This document shows positions 35,194 through 45,604 of a stretch of DNA of 64,000 nt, piece by piece (the stretch's first letter is position 1; each line of letters starts with the position of its first letter). A program made the position numbers and the translations under genes. Under the pieces are notes generated by a model that made no database searches, was not told the origin of the DNA, and worked only from the letters and a program-made list of their open reading frames with translations. Source of the stretch: Sipunculus nudus (lineage: Eukaryota > Annelida > Sipuncula > Golfingiida > Sipunculidae); the NCBI GenBank assembly GCA_026874595.1, contig CM049306.1, positions 39,680,019 to 39,744,018 of the forward strand. Direction: 5' to 3'.

Positions 35194-36021
35194 ATGACTG
35201 ACACTGTCAATGTCAGTTTTTTGTTTGATGAGGTTGAGGAAGTAGATTCCTCTCTTGACTCTGAAATGGAGTTATTTGAGCAATTCATACATGATGGTTT
35301 TGTATTACTTTCAAGTGATTTTCCAGATTCTAACCCTATTAGAATTTTGAGGGACACTGGTTCAGGCCAGACTCTTATGTTAGCAAACACTTTGCCATTT
35401 TCTAATAGGTCCTTTACTGGTGCACCATGTGTTAATGGTGTGTTTTCAGACAGGCACACTTCAGTTCCGCTTCACAGTATCCATTTAAAGTCAGATTTGA
35501 TTTCTGGGAATATTACTGTGGGCATAAGAACTACTTTACCCTTTAAGGGAATTCAGTTGCTACTAGGCAATGATGTTGCAGGTGATAAAGTACAGCCTGT
35601 ACCAATAGTGACAGAAAAGCCGTCACTAGATCAGGACACTGATCCGGAAAGTCAGGAAATTCCTGGTTTGTATTCTTCATGTGCTGTAACTAGATCTATG
35701 GCCAAGAAAAACACACATGAGGAAAATGGTACAGATAATAACACAATGGGAGTCACTAGTGACTCCTCTAACGACTCGCCCGTACAGGATGCAGCATTCT
35801 CAAGGTCAGAACTTATCGCGGAACAGCATAAGGACCCTAATATTACATGTTTGTTTCCCAGGGCAGTTTCTAAAATGAGCTGTCACAGAACCCAGTTTGT
35901 TTCTATGTCAAAAATGGAGTGCTTATGCGTAAATGGCGACCACCTGATGTATGCGCTGATGAAGAGTGGGCCATCAAACATCAAACAGTATTGCCCAAAA
36001 GCTTTCACAGTGAAGTTCTAA
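35194..36021 (+). pseudogene. Protease and integrase N-terminal region of pol (frame 1)
   Basis: An open frame of 275 codons begins just before a retropepsin domain. The catalytic triplet Asp-Thr-Gly (DTGSGQ) is at residues 54-59 of this frame (35353-35370). A loosely conserved linker follows. The frame then overlaps the next one near 35960, where a frameshift passes the integrase zinc-finger region to frame 3. The protease would cleave the Gag-Pol polyprotein in an intact element. Confidence 0.75.
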
Positions 36022-36422
36022 GCATGGTACATGAGGCTCCTTTGTCTGGCCATTTAGGTATAAATAAAACTTATCAGAAAGTTAGTACACACTTCTATTG
36101 GCCTAACCTCAGGAAAGATGTTGTACAATATTGTAAATCATGCCATACATGCCAGATGGTAGGCAAGCCCAATCAGAATCCTCCTAAGGCCCCACTTAGG
36201 CCTATTCCTGCTTTTGATGAATCATGCAGTAGGATTATTGTTGATTGTGTTGAACCACTGCCCAAAACAAAATCTGGACATGAATACTTGCTGACAATCA
36301 TGTGCGCATCTACCAGGTTCCCTGAGGCAATACCATTGCGCAAAATTAATGCCAAAAGTGTTGTCAAAGCTCTGACCACGTTTTTTTACAACTTTTGGAT
36401 TACCAAAATCCGTCCAGTCTGA
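35919..36422 (+). pseudogene. Integrase zinc-finger and catalytic core, first part (frame 3)
   Basis: The HHCC zinc finger is visible (HEAPLSGHLG followed by YCKSCHTCQ) with standard spacing. It is followed by the first catalytic Asp in RIIVDCVEPLP and the CASTRFPEAIP segment of the core. The frame is lost near 36390-36400, just before the second catalytic Asp, which remains readable in another frame. This integrase lies upstream of the RT, the key structural oddity of the element. Confidence 0.8.
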
Positions 36423-37047
36423 CCAAGGGTGTAATTTTATGTTTGGCTTATTCCAAAAAGTTATGCTTGAGCTAGGTATAAAACAGTACAGCTCTTCGCC
36501 ATACCATTCTGAAAATCCCTCGAGCGTTTTCACCAGACATTAAAAAAACATGATCAGGACTTATTGCTATGACACACAGAGAGACTAGGATGAAGGAATC
36601 CACCTTTTGCTATTTGCTGTCAGAGATTCTTTCAAGAGTCGTTGGGTTTCAGTCCCTTTTGAACTAGTTTTTGGACACTCCGTTCGCGGACCATTGAAAC
36701 TGCTTAAAGAAAAACTCTTGTGTGAAAATCCTGATTCTCTTAGTTTACTGCAGTATGTCTCAGACTTTCGCACTAAACTACACAATGCTTGTGAGATTGC
36801 GAAGTCAAATCTAAAATCTGCACAAAGTAAAATGAAACAGAGTATGACAAGCACATTGTAAGTAGGACGTTTGAGCCTGTTGAAAAGGTCCTTGCCTTAC
36901 TTCCCATCCCTGGCAGACCTCTGCAAGCTAGGTATTTTGGTCCTTACATTGTTGACAAGAAAGTCAGTGATTTAAATTACATGCTGTTGACACCAGATAG
37001 ACGTAAGAAGAAACAACTGTGCCATATTAACATGTTGAAACCATATT
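36400..37047 (+). pseudogene. Integrase catalytic core remainder and GPY/F C-terminal module (broken)
   Basis: The second catalytic Asp (SDQG) and a remnant around the catalytic Glu near 36520 are separated by frameshifts. A readable stretch at 36607-36861 covers the helical part after the core. A frame-3 segment at about 36876-37050 carries the GPY/F-type module (YFGPYIV) common to gypsy-like and retroviral integrases. Its position directly ahead of the RT domain confirms the domain order. Confidence 0.7.
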
Positions 37048-38189
37048 ATGACAGATGTTGTACATAATGTTACTGCTGTAAATTGTGTAAACACTGACCC
37101 TGACCCAGATAAAGTAGATACTGATTGTAAGTGTGATGTAGACATTCAGTGTAGTACAGTACCATTAAAAAACTCAGACGTGCTTAAAAACCTGGATGCC
37201 AAATTGTCACACCTTACCGCACAAGAACAACAAGACCTCAAGAACCTGCTGTGGAATTATGAACATTTGTTTAGTGACATCCCAACGCGAACTAACATGT
37301 TGTGCAATGACGTCGATGTTGGCGAGGCAAGCGCAGTCAAGCAACATCCATTTAGACTGAATCCAAAAAAGCAAAAGTATCTACAGGATGAGATTCGATA
37401 TTTGCTGGACAATGATTTTATTGAACCTAGTAACAGTAACTGGAGTTCACCATGCATGTATTCTTGTCCCAAAACCTGATGGAAGTTACCGTATGTGCAC
37501 AGATTATCGAAAACTGAACTCTGTCACCAAGACTGACATGTTCCCGATTCCGAGGATCGATGATTGTATTGATAGAGTCGGTAGCTCCAGATGTCTCCAA
37601 GTTTGACTTGCTAAAAGGATTCTGGCAAGTTCCGCTGACAGAACGAGCGAATGAATTGTCCGCATTTGTGACGCCGCAAGGACTGTACCAGTATAAAGTT
37701 ATGCCGTTTGGCATGAAGAACTCGCCAGCCACGTTCCAGCGCCTCATCCATATGGTTGTTAAGGACATTCAGGGCTGCGACGCATATATTGATGACCTTA
37801 TCGTGTACAGCGACACCTGGGAGATACATCTGCAAATTCTTCGCGACCTATTCGAAAGACTCAGTGAAGTACGTCTGACCGTCAACTTAGTAAAATCTGA
37901 GTTTTGTCATGCACACGTAACATTTTGGGGTCACTATTACTCCACTATTGAAAAAGAGTGGTTGGCTTTGACTTTGGCGTTGCAACATTTTGAAGTTAAT
38001 GTTACTTCATCAGTCAGGCCTATCATTGTCTTTAGCGGTCACAATCCCCTTACGTTCATGAACAAGTTGAAGTGTAAAAATCAAAGATTGTTAAAATGGA
38101 GTTTGTTCTTACAGGATTACAATTTTGATATCATACACATTAAAAGGAAAGACAATGTACTTGCTGATTGCTTATCGAGATGTTTATGA
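37048..38189 (+). pseudogene. Reverse transcriptase and truncated RNase H (broken in three frames)
   Basis: Frame 1 (37048-37479) gives the RT entry region. Frame 2 (to 37606) gives VPKPDGSYRMCTDYRKLN, and frame 3 (37560-38189) gives DLLKGFWQVPL, the TPQGLYQYKVMPFGMKNSP block and the catalytic YIDDLIVYS. Directly after VTFWGH the frame continues as YYSTIEKEWLALTLALQ. The connection domain and the first half of RNase H, including its leading catalytic Asp, are therefore deleted in frame near 37930. Together with two frameshifts this makes the RT non-functional. Confidence 0.85.
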
Positions 38190-38310
38190 AATGTTGTGAA
38201 CAAGATGTTTATGTAATGTTGTAAATAAGATGATTTTTGAGATGTTGTAAAATTTTAGTGATTGTGATCGCAAAAAGAAAGTTTTCCGAGAAAACTTTCT
38301 TTTTTTCTTA

Positions 38311-38322
38311 CAGGAGGGGGAG
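38311..38322 (+). other. Polypurine tract
   Basis: AGGAGGGGGAG lies immediately upstream of the 3' LTR, the expected site of plus-strand priming. Confidence 0.75.
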
Positions 38323-39101
38323 TGTTACAGGTGCTGTTTTTATTGTGTGACACGGGCGTAACTCGTGTTGTTGTTACATTTTATGTTTAATCCGTACTGG
38401 TTGAACTCTCGTTGTCATGTGAGCCTTGAGTTTTCACGCCTGGTCGTGGGTCACGTGATGAGCCTGGTGTGTGGAGATACACAGCGCTGTTCTTTCTAGA
38501 GAATTCCTGAAACGCGGGTTTATTGATGAGTAGGGTCCTTATAGACTGTTCATGAAGTGGAAAATTCCCGGCTTGGGGTGAGAAGGTATATAAAGGGGCT
38601 GTTTTTTTTTTACAACCAGAGGGCAGACAGCAGAGCAGATACCAGCGGACGCAGAAGCGTGTGTCAGATTCTAAGACCTTATCCGACGAATGCGGCAATT
38701 ATACATTTTAAAACATTTTTTCCGGGATGTTATACATTTGGACTTCAGTTTACTTTCTGTGTTGTTGCAAGAACTTTCCACTGGACTGTGATTCTCCGAG
38801 AGTTTACATTCAAAGGACTTATCGTTGTGATGGTGTTGGTATCGAGGTACTGTATGATTGTATTGACTTCTTGCTATTACGCTGTTTATCTGTATAATTG
38901 TATTGATTTAGTGTATTGTATTGTTAAGGTTGTTTTCAGAATAAATTATAGCTATTTGTTAACAAAAAAACACTGACTTCTTTATTCATTCCCCTAGACA
39001 TTTCACGCTGCCTAGTGTCACAGAATCTGATTTTTTTATCTCCATTACAAAATTTGTGTTCATCACGCATACGTGATCTGTTTATATTAGGTTCCGTAAC
39101 A
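38323..39101 (+). repeat. 3' LTR
   Basis: 779 bp, collinear with the 5' LTR, with TATATAAA near 38587 and AATAAA at 38940-38945. It differs from the 5' LTR by roughly 4-5% (hand estimate) plus small indels, mostly in the middle and near the A/T tracts. Confidence 0.9.
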
Positions 39102-40470
39102 TATGAAACACAATTTTTACAGAATTTATCTGTTTTGATTTTCTATTTTTGATAGGTTTCTAAGGCCTTGATGGCACCTTCCATCGAATTATCATCTGAG
39201 CTTCTATAGCGGTTTCGTTTTGCTTCCTTGAGACTCTTGTTGGGTCGGACCGTCTAACCCCATCCTCCCCCGCAATTCAATATTTAATGTGTTACAAGTG
39301 ACCCATGGGTCATGACGCTCAGCCGACTGACATGTTGACAATATGTCCTTGCACAGGCAACTAATTAAGATAATGTAGATTGTATCATAATTCATGCACA
39401 TTAGCTCAAATTCATCAAAACACATAAGCACACCAAATTTGATAACAATCCATTCAGCCGTTCCTGAGGAATCTGGCAATTTGTGTGTATTTTGCATTTT
39501 TCTGGGGTGCTCAAAAATGGACTGTATGCAGAGAATTTAGGTCACAGTGACTTAAGTTCAGGTCTCTGAGAAGAACTTTTAAGAAACTCTCAGAATGTCA
39601 AGTAAAAAGCTTTTAGGTCCAATGGTAATGATTTGTGCCTTGCTTTGGTATAGAATTTTCAATTATTCTTGGGGTGCTTATTAGCCCGATAGCATGGAGA
39701 ATATGGAATACAGAGAACTTATTTCAGATTTTGATTTGTGCTCTGTTAACAGAAAACACATCTTTAAAGTTCTCAAGAAAAGAGGAAAAAATCTGTAAAA
39801 AATTAAGAAAAATCAAGGTGGCGCCACCAGTCTGCAGGAACTAATTAAAACACCTCATGATCAATATGCATGCAAATAATCATGAGGATCAATGCATTAG
39901 TTGTTCAGATAAATGAGCTTTTGTATCCAATTCTTAATTTTTGGTCGCTGATTCTGAGCCCCATAGCTTCGAGGATATGGGTAACAGAGACCTATTTTCT
40001 GGTTTCTTTGAAGACTTTTCATGGACCTCCCTTGATGTCAAGTTAGAAGACTCGAGGTCCAGTGATAACGATTTGTGCCCTGTTAACAGATGACCCCATC
40101 TCTAAAGGTCTCAAAAACAGAGAAAAAATCATAAATTACAAGTGGCGCAACCAGTCTACAAAAACGGATGAAAAATTCCTTGACCAATATTCATGCAAAG
40201 AATCATGGTGATCAATGCATTAGTTGTTCAGATACTTGATCTTTTGTATAAGATTTTCCATTATTTTTTTTCTTCGGGGGGAGGGGGGTAGTACTTCGGA
40301 GCCCCGTAGCTCGAAGAATATGAGAAACAGAGACTTAATTTAATGGTTCCAAGGAGATTTTGCATGAACCCCTCTAGATGTCATGTAAGAAGATTCCAGG
40401 ACAAGCGGTTACGATGTGTGCCTTGTTGACGGACAGACGCACGGACAGACGGACGCCGGGCAAAGGGTGA
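39102..40470 (+). repeat. Diverged tandem array (about 320 bp units) containing GGCGCCACCAGTCTGC
   Basis: Shared segments include ATCAATGCATTAGTTGTTCA near 39888 and 40210 (322 bp apart), GGTGGCGCCACCAGTCT near 39817 against AAGTGGCGCAACCAGTCT near 40140, and TGATTTGTGCC-like segments near 39630, 40070 and 40410. It ends with GGACAGACGGACGCCGGGCA and a GATCGCTAT motif. The palindromic core links it loosely to the Helitron-like units, but no Helitron termini were found. Confidence 0.5.
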
Positions 40471-42983
40471 TCGCTATATCTCAGATGACTTTCAATCAGT
40501 TGACCTAAAATGATGCGATATAGCCTTGACTCATGCAGAAAAATCCTTTTAAATACGGCAAATAATGATCAAATAATCTAACAGACGATAATGCTATATT
40601 ATGTTCATTATCGCTATACCCATAACTTGGTTTACTTTATAGTGAATTATCTTTTTTAATTATTCAACAGGAAAATGGTTATAATGACTATACTCGAATA
40701 CAGCATAATTAAGCGATACATGTATACTCTTAAATCCCTTTCCTTTATGTAATATTGTTATTTACTTGAAGTCTGTGGTGTTATTATCGCCTAAAGATAT
40801 GGGTATTACAGAGTCCTTATGAAGCTGGAGGCTAAGGAGATATGTTTTCATTAATAACGTGAAATTTCCATCCAAGAACTGTATCATCTCAGATTCCAGT
40901 TTTATGACCTAAAAAATATAACCACTTAAAGAATGTAATTCAGTCTTTGCAATATAAGAAGAACCAATTTAAACTAAATCGGTTGCTAGGTTGCCACTAA
41001 TGACGTCCCTGCGGTTTAATTTTATAGAATCAAGCAATGCTGCTGCTGTATATCCTGGGATCAATCCCTTAAAAGCAGGGTTTGCTTTATTAAACAAACC
41101 GCTAAGGCGTCAGATTAAACAGAAAAGAGCATGTGTGCTAGTTCAGCCCGTGGCACCATGAATACCCCGAGTCAAAAATAGCCTCCTCTTGCCAATTTTT
41201 GCATCTTATCCGTGGTTGAGTACAGTCGATTGCTATCGAAACCAATTTCCTATGCCGGTGATTTACGATAGGAGCCGGGGACTTGGGAGAACCGCCAAAT
41301 AATCTGTTAGATTGCTTTTACAGAACGCAGCAGTCGATTTGACTTATATTGCCTATTTGTATCCTCCTTTATGTAAGTAAATCAAGCTCCCTTTAAGTTA
41401 TGTGCCATTTTTTATCACGGATTCCTGTATTGTTACGTTGTGAAATCTCTAGCCATAGAGAAAATGGATCATTTCTTCTTCATGAGCTGAATTCCTATGG
41501 TTTCTGTCAGAGATATATGGCACCGGCCGGCACCATTATCTGTCCTTCCGTCCTCATGTTGACGAAATCATTCGGGCTAAAAGTCACTGAGGCCGACCTG
41601 TACTCGTGAAAATCACTTTGTAATCTGATTAAACAACCCAATGCTGTCATTAAAAACGCACATGGAAACGGCTTGCAGTGAAAATGTTATATGACTCTTA
41701 AACATGCAGAAATTGAGCTAAATTCTTTAATTTTATTTTATCGAATGCACGATTTATTATAGATTCAATATGATTATTGTGTTCATATTTGGCTTGGGCA
41801 GGGAATGGGATAATTTCTAAGTTGTAAATATATTTGTTGAATAATTTCAGCTATTAAAATAGATGTAGGCTATACTGTTATTAAAATTTTGGGAAAATCA
41901 CAAATTTGTACAGTGACATATTCTATATAATATGGCACAGAAATGTCAACAGGTGGTTATATTGAACTATTGAAAGCTAATGTTAGAATGTTACAAGCAA
42001 TATTTAGACTGATATTAGAATGTTATAAGCAATATTTGGATTTATTAATATGACATATGAGTCGACAACAGGATAAAGCTATATTTGTGAACGATTCAAT
42101 ATTTATAGCATGCTTTTTACATTTTTGCTCGAATTGTCTAAAATTTAGAATCCTGAAGGAGATATTTAGATGTTATTTAGATGTACGCAGGACATACTTA
42201 ATGAGTCATGCATGCAAACGACTTCATGTAAATATCCCAGATAGGTAATATCAGCCTAATATTCTTGTGTCCACAATGAGACCCTTATGTCTCAATAATT
42301 ACGTCGGGTTTTCAATGAGTCTTCATGCGAGGAGGTCCAGAGCGGTACTTAAGGGTCCATTGCGGTCCTCAATTTTCCGTCTGCGGGCGCTGGGATAATG
42401 GCCCAGAGCCTGCTTTAGCATTTCAAGCTACCATAAAACAGGTATTTGCCCCCGGTACTTCCATCTTGACGGCCCCAGTGGTCGTCTTGTAAAGGCGTTA
42501 TTAAAACTAAATATAAGGAGTACAAACAATACTGAAAGCACCTTACGTTTGCCCCGCACACACTGCAAAACACGAGTGACAAATAACTGCCGCTCTTTAA
42601 AATTCATAGTGATGACACCACTATGCTGCAGAAGACCCGCGAACGTGGCTTCTTTAAACCTGGCACAGATCCTAGTGCTCGTATTGATTATAATTTTGGG
42701 GGGAATAAGTGCGCGGGGCTCACTGACTGATGCTGGGCTTTCGAGAAGCGGGCCACAGCGGGTACTGATGGGTGCACGGCTAGCCCCTTTGGTCTTGCGC
42801 GTCTGCACGAAAAACAGTGATGGGGCCCTGCGGAAGAATCGCACAGCGAGTGCCTGACAAATTTCGCGGCGGGTCCTAGGGGAAATCGATGCCGTGGTAT
42901 AGAGGCACGAAATCGGTGGTCGCGCGTCAAGCCTGGTCGGAGCTTGATACATCAGCGGGCTGTCCCGGCCAGCACGGAGATGC
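40471..42983. other. 5' flank of gene 2
   Basis: AT-rich up to about 42400, then clearly GC-richer and CpG-containing from about 42540 into the gene. The long minus-strand frame at 42428-42985 is a by-product of this composition. A TATA box was not recognised. Confidence 0.4.
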
Positions 42984-44626
42984 ATGATCCTGCTTGCTGT
43001 TGCTCATGTTGCCGGCAGTTTGGGCAGGTTAACAGGATTAGCTGTGGAGAGGATACGTAGTGTGTCAAGTCTAAACATGCTTCTGTGGGGCTGCGTCTTC
43101 TACCTGGGACTGGTAGTCCATGCCCGCCCGCGCGAACACCCGCTCGGAGACGGCAAATTTACGTACACCATGAGCCTGGGTAAAGCGATAGGGAGACAGG
43201 TGGTTGGAAAGGTTGACGGACGCGTCACCACGCAGTTTCGTGGCATTCCTTACGCTAAAGCTCCGGTGAATGAACTCCGATTTAAAAAGCCTGTAGAATA
43301 TGGGAACTGGAGTGGAGTTAAAGACCTCACACTTTACAAGCCCATGTGCCTTCAAGACGTGTCACGTCCGGCGGTTCCCTTTCATCCCAAGGTGAAAGAA
43401 AATCAAGAAATTAATAATGATATGGACGAAGACTGTCTGTACCTCAATTTGTACCTGCCCATTCAGAAATTTAAAGATATAAGGGAGTTATCAGAATATA
43501 ATCATTCCGTCGTCGTCTTTTTCCATGATGGCGGCTTCCAGAGTGGAAACCCGAATCATTTCCCTTCCTCTATTCTCTCTCAACACGGCAGTGTAGTAGT
43601 TGTTACCGTGCAGTACCGCCTAAATGTGTTCGGCTTTTTCAGAGCAGACGAAGATGAACTGTCAGGAAACGTTGGTTTATACGACCAAAGAATGGCCCTA
43701 CGGTGGGTGCAGAAACACATACAGGAATTTGGAGGCGATCCCAATAAAGTAACTATATATGGCATCGAGGCAGGTGGCGCCAGTGTCGGCTTCCATGTGC
43801 TCTCTCCTGCAAGCAGAACTCTGTTTAAACGGGCTATATCTGTCAGCGGAAGTGCATTTTCTCCCATTCTGGGTAGTGCAGAAAAAATGACAGAGCTGTC
43901 TCGCATGGTTGGTCATAAATTGGGATGTAATGATAATGAAACACGAACGGCACAAATGATGAAATGTCTTCGGGGATTCCCACATGATAAGATAACCAAG
44001 GCTGCGCACGAAGTCGAGAAAAGCAGCGATCAGAAATTTATGCCGATCATAGATGAAAAGTTCATTCCTGGAAACCCGGAGGAGTTAATTCAGAATAAAG
44101 AATTTAATGAAGTCGATTATATCGTCGGATTTATGAGTCACGAAGGGTACTCTTTTCAGAGAAATGAAATCTTGCATAATTTAAGTTCAGGGACAACAAG
44201 AAAACAATTTGATAGTACTGTTAAAGATTATTTCCAAAACAGAGAACCTTTTGCTATTAACTATGAACAAGTTGTAGAACTCCTTAAAGTAGAGTATGAT
44301 TTTTGCAATAATCCGTTGAACCGAAGTGAAGGCCTCGTTGACCTGTTTGGGGAATATTACGTCATTGCTCCTGCAATCAAATTTGCAGAATTATATTCAA
44401 AATTAAGCAAAAAGGCTTCAGTTTACGTATTTGAATTCGCACATCGTCCAAAGTATACAGCGCAAGGAGTTCCATCATTTGTAAAAACAGCTCATGGGAC
44501 AGACTGGGACTTCCTGTTTGGGAATGTGAAGTACGTCTTGCCGGATAGTGACGTCAGTTCCGGCGAGCGTGACCTCAGCAGTTACACCATGAAGCTCTTG
44601 ACCAATTTCGCAGTAACTGGTTTTAG
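42984..44626 (+). CDS. Gene 2 exon 1: esterase-like adhesion protein with Ser-to-Glu nucleophile change
   Basis: One exon carries almost the whole type-B carboxylesterase domain: FRGIPYAKAP, EDCLYLNLYLP, FFHDGGFQSG (oxyanion region), GNVGLYDQRMALRWVQ and FGGDPNKVTIYG. The nucleophile elbow reads GIEAG, so Glu262 sits where Ser acts in cholinesterases. The acid (Glu387 in SHEGYSF) and the base (His504 in TAHGTDWDF) are kept, as are the Cys122-Cys151 and Cys315-Cys328 pairs. It should lack normal esterase activity. Numbering is from ATG 42984, but the better signal peptide (MLLWGCVFYLGLVVHA) starts at ATG 43077, which is the likelier start. The exon ends GGT TTT AG|GTAAGA, phase 2, exactly as in gene 1. 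The rest of the gene lies more than 15 kb downstream. Confidence 0.88.
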
Positions 44627-45201
44627 GTAAGATATCTTAAATTTTTAGGACCTAACCCTCATTCGAATTTTTCACCAACAATTAAGAGTGCGTATTTTAA
44701 ATTTTTTTTATCTTATTTTTATATTTTATTTTATTTTTTTTACTTATTTTTTTATATATTTGTACATTACACCTATTTTGTGTAATTTTAAGTCAAACTC
44801 TCATATTAAATATCACTGATTACATTTACATTGCTTACGTTGTTTATGTATATATTTCAAACGTATTGTATTGCTGGTAAGAAAAAAAAAAGAAAATTTA
44901 ATTATACATCTGTTTTACAGGGAAAATATTCTTATCATTTATATATCCATTTGACTAATAACTAATAAAATTAAGTTAATGCACTTTCATCCTCATGTGT
45001 GATTGGAGCAATGAAAAAACACTGATATTGAATAAACAAAAGGTTTGAAATATGTCTTTCTCTGTCACATATAAACCATCATACACGTTCGCTTTACATT
45101 AGAATTTCAAAAGCTTGCAGTCGATGATGCAATATATGGTGTGTCGTGTCTTGATAATACAAACAGCAGTCTCTGCAGAAGACTATCTGGACAATCAGAG
45201 T

Positions 45202-45215
45202 GTTGCCATGGAAAT
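45202..45215. promoter_or_regulatory. X-box-like site
   Basis: GTTGCCATGGAAAT has a perfect left half-site and a one-base deviation in the right half. It is about 0.6 kb into intron 1 of gene 2. Confidence 0.25.
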
Positions 45216-45590
45216 GTATAATTGAAAATAAATTATCACGCACTCCACCATTGGCTGTCAAAGATCTAAATGCAAATGCTTCAAGTGTCTCAAAACAAAT
45301 ACGAGATCCAGGTCAGAGATTTATTTTCAGCTAATGTGATCTGGAGGCTAATTTTGGCCTATGTTGATTCTTGGAAAAGCAAATACTCGTGTTTTGAGTG
45401 TATTTTACTCCAGATCCTCAAGTGACTTAACGTAGCAGCCAATGTCCTTGACGATATAAAAATACATCACACTTGTGACTGTCAGGCAGTAAATCACAGA
45501 TATCATAGTGGAAATCTGCAAATAAGCAAGTATCTCTGTCGGCGTCAATCCGCTTATCCTGGTCCCCATCAATGGCCATTCATATAAACT

Positions 45591-45604
45591 GTTACCATGG
45601 AAAC
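45591..45604. promoter_or_regulatory. Perfect RFX X-box in intron 1 of gene 2
   Basis: GTTACCATGGAAAC fits the full X-box pattern GTHNYY-AT-RRNAAC. RFX factors bind such sites in ciliated and sensory cells. It lies about 1 kb downstream of exon 1, a usual place for intronic enhancers, with a weaker match 390 bp upstream. Function is inferred from the motif only. Confidence 0.35.

Larger units (their letters stand above)
32702..39101 (+). mobile_element. Ty3/gypsy LTR retrotransposon with integrase upstream of RT (Gmr1-type order), degenerate
   Basis: A 6.4-kb element bounded by two direct LTRs that start TGTTACAGG and end GTAACA. Domain order along the + strand is gag with a CCHC knuckle, protease, integrase (zinc finger, catalytic region, GPY/F module), reverse transcriptase, then a remnant of RNase H. 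Integrase before RT is the Ty1/copia-like arrangement, yet RT and the GPY/F module are of Ty3/gypsy type, which is the hallmark of Gmr1-like elements. Stops, at least four frameshifts and an internal deletion make it non-autonomous. The flanks share CATAT if the last CA of the 3' LTR is counted, or only TAT otherwise, so the target duplication is ambiguous. By a rough hand alignment the LTRs differ at about 35 substitutions plus small indels, so the insertion is not recent. Confidence 0.88.

Noticed and set aside
42428-42985. 185-codon minus-strand open frame and 102-codon plus-strand frame upstream of gene 2
   Set aside because: They lie in a GC-rich promoter/UTR-like region with no recognisable domain. 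Open frames are expected from the composition.
43767-43782. GGTGGCGCCA in gene 2 as a transposon core
   Set aside because: It encodes the conserved AGGAS of the esterase fold, so the match to the repeat palindrome is coincidental.
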